Assembly: GCF_026241225.1 (NCBI RefSeq)
Contig: NZ_JAPFQP010000002.1
Span: 476,926 to 540,925 of the forward strand
From: Lentiprolixibacter aurantiacus
GTDB lineage: Bacteria; Bacteroidota; Bacteroidia; Flavobacteriales; Flavobacteriaceae
Direction of reading: 5' to 3'
DNA: 64,000 nucleotides
Made by a program: the position numbers and the translations under genes. Shown piece after piece: positions 61,680 through 64,000 of the stretch. Position 1 is the first letter of the stretch, and each line of letters begins with the position of its first letter. A model generated the notes under the pieces. It did no database searches, had not been told where the DNA came from, and saw nothing but the letters and a program-made list of their open reading frames with translations.

Positions 61680-63221
61680 TCAAGGTCTTATCAATAATTC
61701 CTCTACCTGCTCCAGGGATTTGCCCTTGGTTTCTATCACGTAGCGGTAGACAAATAAGATCGCAATAAACGACAAGAGGGCGTAAAGCGCAAAAGTAGTT
61801 GTTGGGCCCAGGTTGGTAAGTTCCCAGGGAAATATCTGCGTTACCGAGAAACTCACCAGGGAATTGAAGAACCCGACTACCGAAATCGCAATCCCTTTGA
61901 TCTTTGTTGGGAATATTTCCGAAATAAGGGTCCACATCACGGGGCCCAGGGAAATAGCAAAGGCAGCTACATAGAGCAGTATGGCGACCAGTACAAGCGT
62001 TGCATTTACGCTGATAAAATTGGTGATCTGATTGCGTTTAAAATCCAGGAATGAGGCATTATCCAGTTTGCCTTCAAGCGCTTCGAAAAGTTCAGACTGA
62101 CTGCTAAAAGTGTTCCCGTCCAGATAATCCAGCTTATCCCTAAGTTCAACGTTTTCTATTTTATTTAAGGTTGATTGATCAAAAGTATAGGTTGCATTGT
62201 TAAAGGCCAGGGTTGCTAGTAACAGGGCTATGGTCATGCAAGTGGTTCCAATCAGCAATAAGGGTTTCCTGCCAAGCCTGTCTATCAGCCAGATGGCAAC
62301 CAGGGTAAATACAAGGTTGGTAAGGCCTACAACAATGGCCTGTAAAAAGGAAGAATCTGTACTTCCGCCTGCCTGTTCAAATATGGTTGGAGCGTAATAG
62401 AAGATGGCATTGATCCCTGTGATCTGCTGGAAAAATGCTACCCCAAGGGCAATGGTCATTATGGTCCCATACTTACTTTGAAAAAGATCAGCAAGTCTGC
62501 CTTTCTTTTCTTTTTTGGCAAGGCCTCCTTGAATTTCTGCTACCGTAGCTTCTGCATAGGCCTCACCGCCTATTTTAGCAGTAATGCTACGGGCCAGATC
62601 TACCTTGTTGAATTTCAGGATAAGCCACCTGGGGCTTTTGGGCACGGTGAAAAGAGAAAGGAAGTAAATTAGTGCCGGAATGGCTTCTACCCCAAGCATC
62701 CAGCGCCAGCTATCCTCACCCAGGTTAACCAGGAAGTAATTGGAAAAGTAGGCTACTGAAATACCGATTACAATATTCAGCTGGTTAAAGGAAACCAGGC
62801 TTCCCCTTAGTTTTGGCGGGGCAATTTCGGCAATGTAAATGGGAGCTATCAAAATGGCGCCCCCGATACCCACGCCTCCAATGATCCGGGCAATGATAAA
62901 CTCGGTATATCCGGTTGCCAGGGCCGACCAGGAGGCAGAAATAGCAAATAATGCCGCTACAACAATCAATACCGATTTACGGCCAAAGCGGTCTGCCATG
63001 GGTCCGGCCAGGAGGTTTCCGGCCATGGCACCGAAGATCACACAGCCTACTGCAAAGCCGAGCATGGCATCGGTCATTTCAAAATATACCGTAATTCCCC
63101 TTACGGCTCCCGAAATTACCGCACTGTCAAATCCTAAAAGGAACCCTCCCAAAGCCACAATAAGGCTGATCAGGACGGTATAGGATTTGTTCATTTTTAT
63201 TGCTATATCATGCTTTTCCAT
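61680..63221 (-). CDS. MFS sugar porter
   Basis: 513 residues, sugar-porter family with about twelve helices. Clear signatures: GFLLGFDSAVISGAVRG, DRFGRKSVLIVVAALF, PIYIAEIAPPKLRGSLVSFNQL (PESPR-like), DRLGRKPLLLIG and ETKGKSLEQVEELL. A loop of about 60 polar residues between helices is a lineage feature. It imports a sugar (glucose or short glucan) by proton symport in the inner membrane. The start at 63221 or 63194 is not decided. It overlaps nothing and lies 32 bases before the phosphorylase gene. Confidence 0.9.
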   Translation of the reverse strand: MEKHDIAIKMNKSYTVLISLIVALGGFLLGFDSAVISGAVRGITVYFEMTDAMLGFAVGCVIFGAMAGNLLAGPMADRFGRKSVLIVVAALFAISASWSALATGYTEFIIARIIGGVGIGGAILIAPIYIAEIAPPKLRGSLVSFNQLNIVIGISVAYFSNYFLVNLGEDSWRWMLGVEAIPALIYFLSLFTVPKSPRWLILKFNKVDLARSITAKIGGEAYAEATVAEIQGGLAKKEKKGRLADLFQSKYGTIMTIALGVAFFQQITGINAIFYYAPTIFEQAGGSTDSSFLQAIVVGLTNLVFTLVAIWLIDRLGRKPLLLIGTTCMTIALLLATLAFNNATYTFDQSTLNKIENVELRDKLDYLDGNTFSSQSELFEALEGKLDNASFLDFKRNQITNFISVNATLVLVAILLYVAAFAISLGPVMWTLISEIFPTKIKGIAISVVGFFNSLVSFSVTQIFPWELTNLGPTTTFALYALLSFIAILFVYRYVIETKGKSLEQVEELLIRP

Positions 63222-63244
63222 AGGTATTTGATTAAAATACCAAT

Positions 63245-63274
63245 ATAGCGCTATTATTAACTTTATTAATAAAG
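63245..63274. promoter_or_regulatory. Two palindromes upstream of the sugar porter gene
   Basis: ATAGCGCTAT (63245-63254) and CTTTATTAATAAAG (63261-63274), both perfect, sit 24-53 bases before the sugar porter start. They are good candidates for operator sites of the locus; no regulator gene is in the window. Confidence 0.4.
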
Positions 63275-63317
63275 GCCAAGAATAATGAGTTTCTTAAAAT
63301 GCTCTTCTTAATAAGAA

Positions 63318-63357
63318 CATGTTAACAGCAGAGATAAGTATCTCTGCCATTAACATG
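63318..63357 (-). terminator. Long hairpin between the surface glycan-binding gene and the sugar porter gene
   Basis: Two 19-base arms (63318-63336 and 63339-63357) pair except at two positions, so the hairpin is one of the strongest in the window. It starts 15 bases after the stop of the surface protein gene. A poor T run follows, so it may either stop transcription or protect and cut the transcript of the surface genes. Confidence 0.65.
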
Positions 63358-63371
63358 CTATTTAAATTTAA

Positions 63372-64000
63372 TTACGGATTAAGCGTTACTGAAACATTAT
63401 CAATATTCATAGTAACGCTGCAGCCAGTTACTCCAGCTCCACATACTGTTTCTATCAGGAATGAAATTCCATCTGTCACATCAGTACCGCCAGGAATTGT
63501 AAAGGTACCCGTATATGTTGTCCATGTATTCTCCAATACTGGTCCAGGGGTAAGTACTTGAGTGAAAGAAACACCAGTGGCTCCTTCACCAAAAAGAAGC
63601 ACATTAACAGCAGCTCCAGGTTGAACAATAGATCCAATGTGGTCAAATTGAACCTGAACTACATCTCCTGCTGCAACAGTTCCTGCGCCGATCCTTTCTT
63701 GCTTGAAAGCCGGATTTCCACCAGATTCACCAACGGTAAGTTTACCAGACCATGTACCGCCATTACTTAAGGTGTTGTCCAATGCAGCTGTTCCTCCATT
63801 CTGGAAGACAAACCAGCCGGTCTCATCGCCCGTTTCAAAATCACCATTAGAGGCCAGATTACTGCCGGTACCACCGCTACCGACCGTATAGAAAAATACA
63901 TTATCTACAAAGATAGTCGCCTCTACCCCATCACCCAGAACGTCAAAGATGATCTGGTTGATCGTTGGGTTGTCCGGTAACGGTCCTTCAGCGCCGGCTG
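63372..64000 (-). CDS. Surface carbohydrate-binding protein, C-terminal part
   Basis: The frame is open from the window end to the stop at 63372 (about 209 residues), so this is the C-terminus of a larger gene. It has at least one complete carbohydrate-binding module of the CBM4/9 type: NLASNGDFETGDETGWFVF, then strands to SVTMNIDNVSVTLNP, preceded by the end of a similar module (DGVEATIFVDNVFFYT). The Gly/Asn-rich N-terminal side of each module recalls surface glycan-binding proteins (SusE/F-like or PKD-CBM types) of laminarin loci. It is probably lipidated and outer-membrane bound; this end is not in view. Confidence 0.7.
   Translation of the reverse strand, partial: AGAEGPLPDNPTINQIIFDVLGDGVEATIFVDNVFFYTVGSGGTGSNLASNGDFETGDETGWFVFQNGGTAALDNTLSNGGTWSGKLTVGESGGNPAFKQERIGAGTVAAGDVVQVQFDHIGSIVQPGAAVNVLLFGEGATGVSFTQVLTPGPVLENTWTTYTGTFTIPGGTDVTDGISFLIETVCGAGVTGCSVTMNIDNVSVTLNP

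Noticed and set aside
61648..61935. Extra 96 codons at the N-terminus of the large phosphorylase frame
   Set aside because: They overlap the end of the sugar porter gene and look unlike protein; the ATG at 61647 fits a clean start.

Overview
The window is a 64 kb piece of a chromosome from a marine-type member of the Flavobacteriaceae (Bacteroidota). The evidence is the gliding-motility genes gldF and gldG, a secreted protein with a type IX secretion-like C-terminus, Bacteroidota-only families (DUF4290, START-like, CcsB-CcsA fusion, BshB1), promoters of the TAnnTTTG type, and a beta-glucan utilisation locus at the right end. The genus cannot be fixed from the sequence alone. No insertion sequence, prophage, integrase, CRISPR array or rRNA was seen; one tRNA (anticodon CAT) is present.

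Region 1-17.7 kb: the end of a sensor histidine kinase, bshB1 with a trans-sulfuration enzyme (thiol/sulfur metabolism), a MATE exporter, a 1069-residue cytochrome c maturation fusion, then a rightward operon (Rossmann/DUF2520 protein, KdsC-like phosphatase, Maf, lipoprotein), a large secreted PIG-L deacetylase, a 33-residue membrane microprotein and a sodium:solute symporter. Two leftward exported proteins follow.

Region 17.7-25.2 kb: a compact SRPBCC-SDR-photolyase operon behind a perfect 10-base inverted repeat (a likely light or stress operator), then a run of exported M20 peptidase, CDGSH/ferredoxin fusion, TolB-like, VOC, pirin and membrane proteins.

Region 25.2-40.9 kb: housekeeping. 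Leftward DUF4290-murA-GNAT and DUF493; rightward ATPase-recQ-fmt, HU and YqgE; leftward aminotransferase, START-like, phoH-purC around a tRNA; rightward SAM hydrolase-monooxygenase-gldF-gldG and dnaN. MurA carries Asp in place of the fosfomycin-target Cys, and the class IV aminotransferase lacks the PLP lysine.

Region 41-50.8 kb: two unfamiliar lipoproteins (one cysteine-rich, one very acidic), mnmE, a ROK kinase, a decayed Fn3-like gene fragment with a 24-base tandem repeat, and an anaerobic ribonucleotide reductase pair (nrdG-nrdD) facing an Fe-S type Rrf2 regulator.

Region 50.9-64 kb: a leftward polysaccharide utilisation locus for laminarin-type beta-1,3/1,6-glucan: a surface carbohydrate-binding protein (cut by the window end), a sugar porter, a large GH149-type beta-1,3-oligoglucan phosphorylase, a GH3 without signal peptide, lipoproteins of GH17 and GH30, a second MFS symporter and a second GH17 without signal peptide. 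The layout suggests cleavage outside the inner membrane by the lipoproteins, import by two MFS carriers, and combined hydrolysis (GH17, GH3) and phosphorolysis (GH149) in the cytoplasm.
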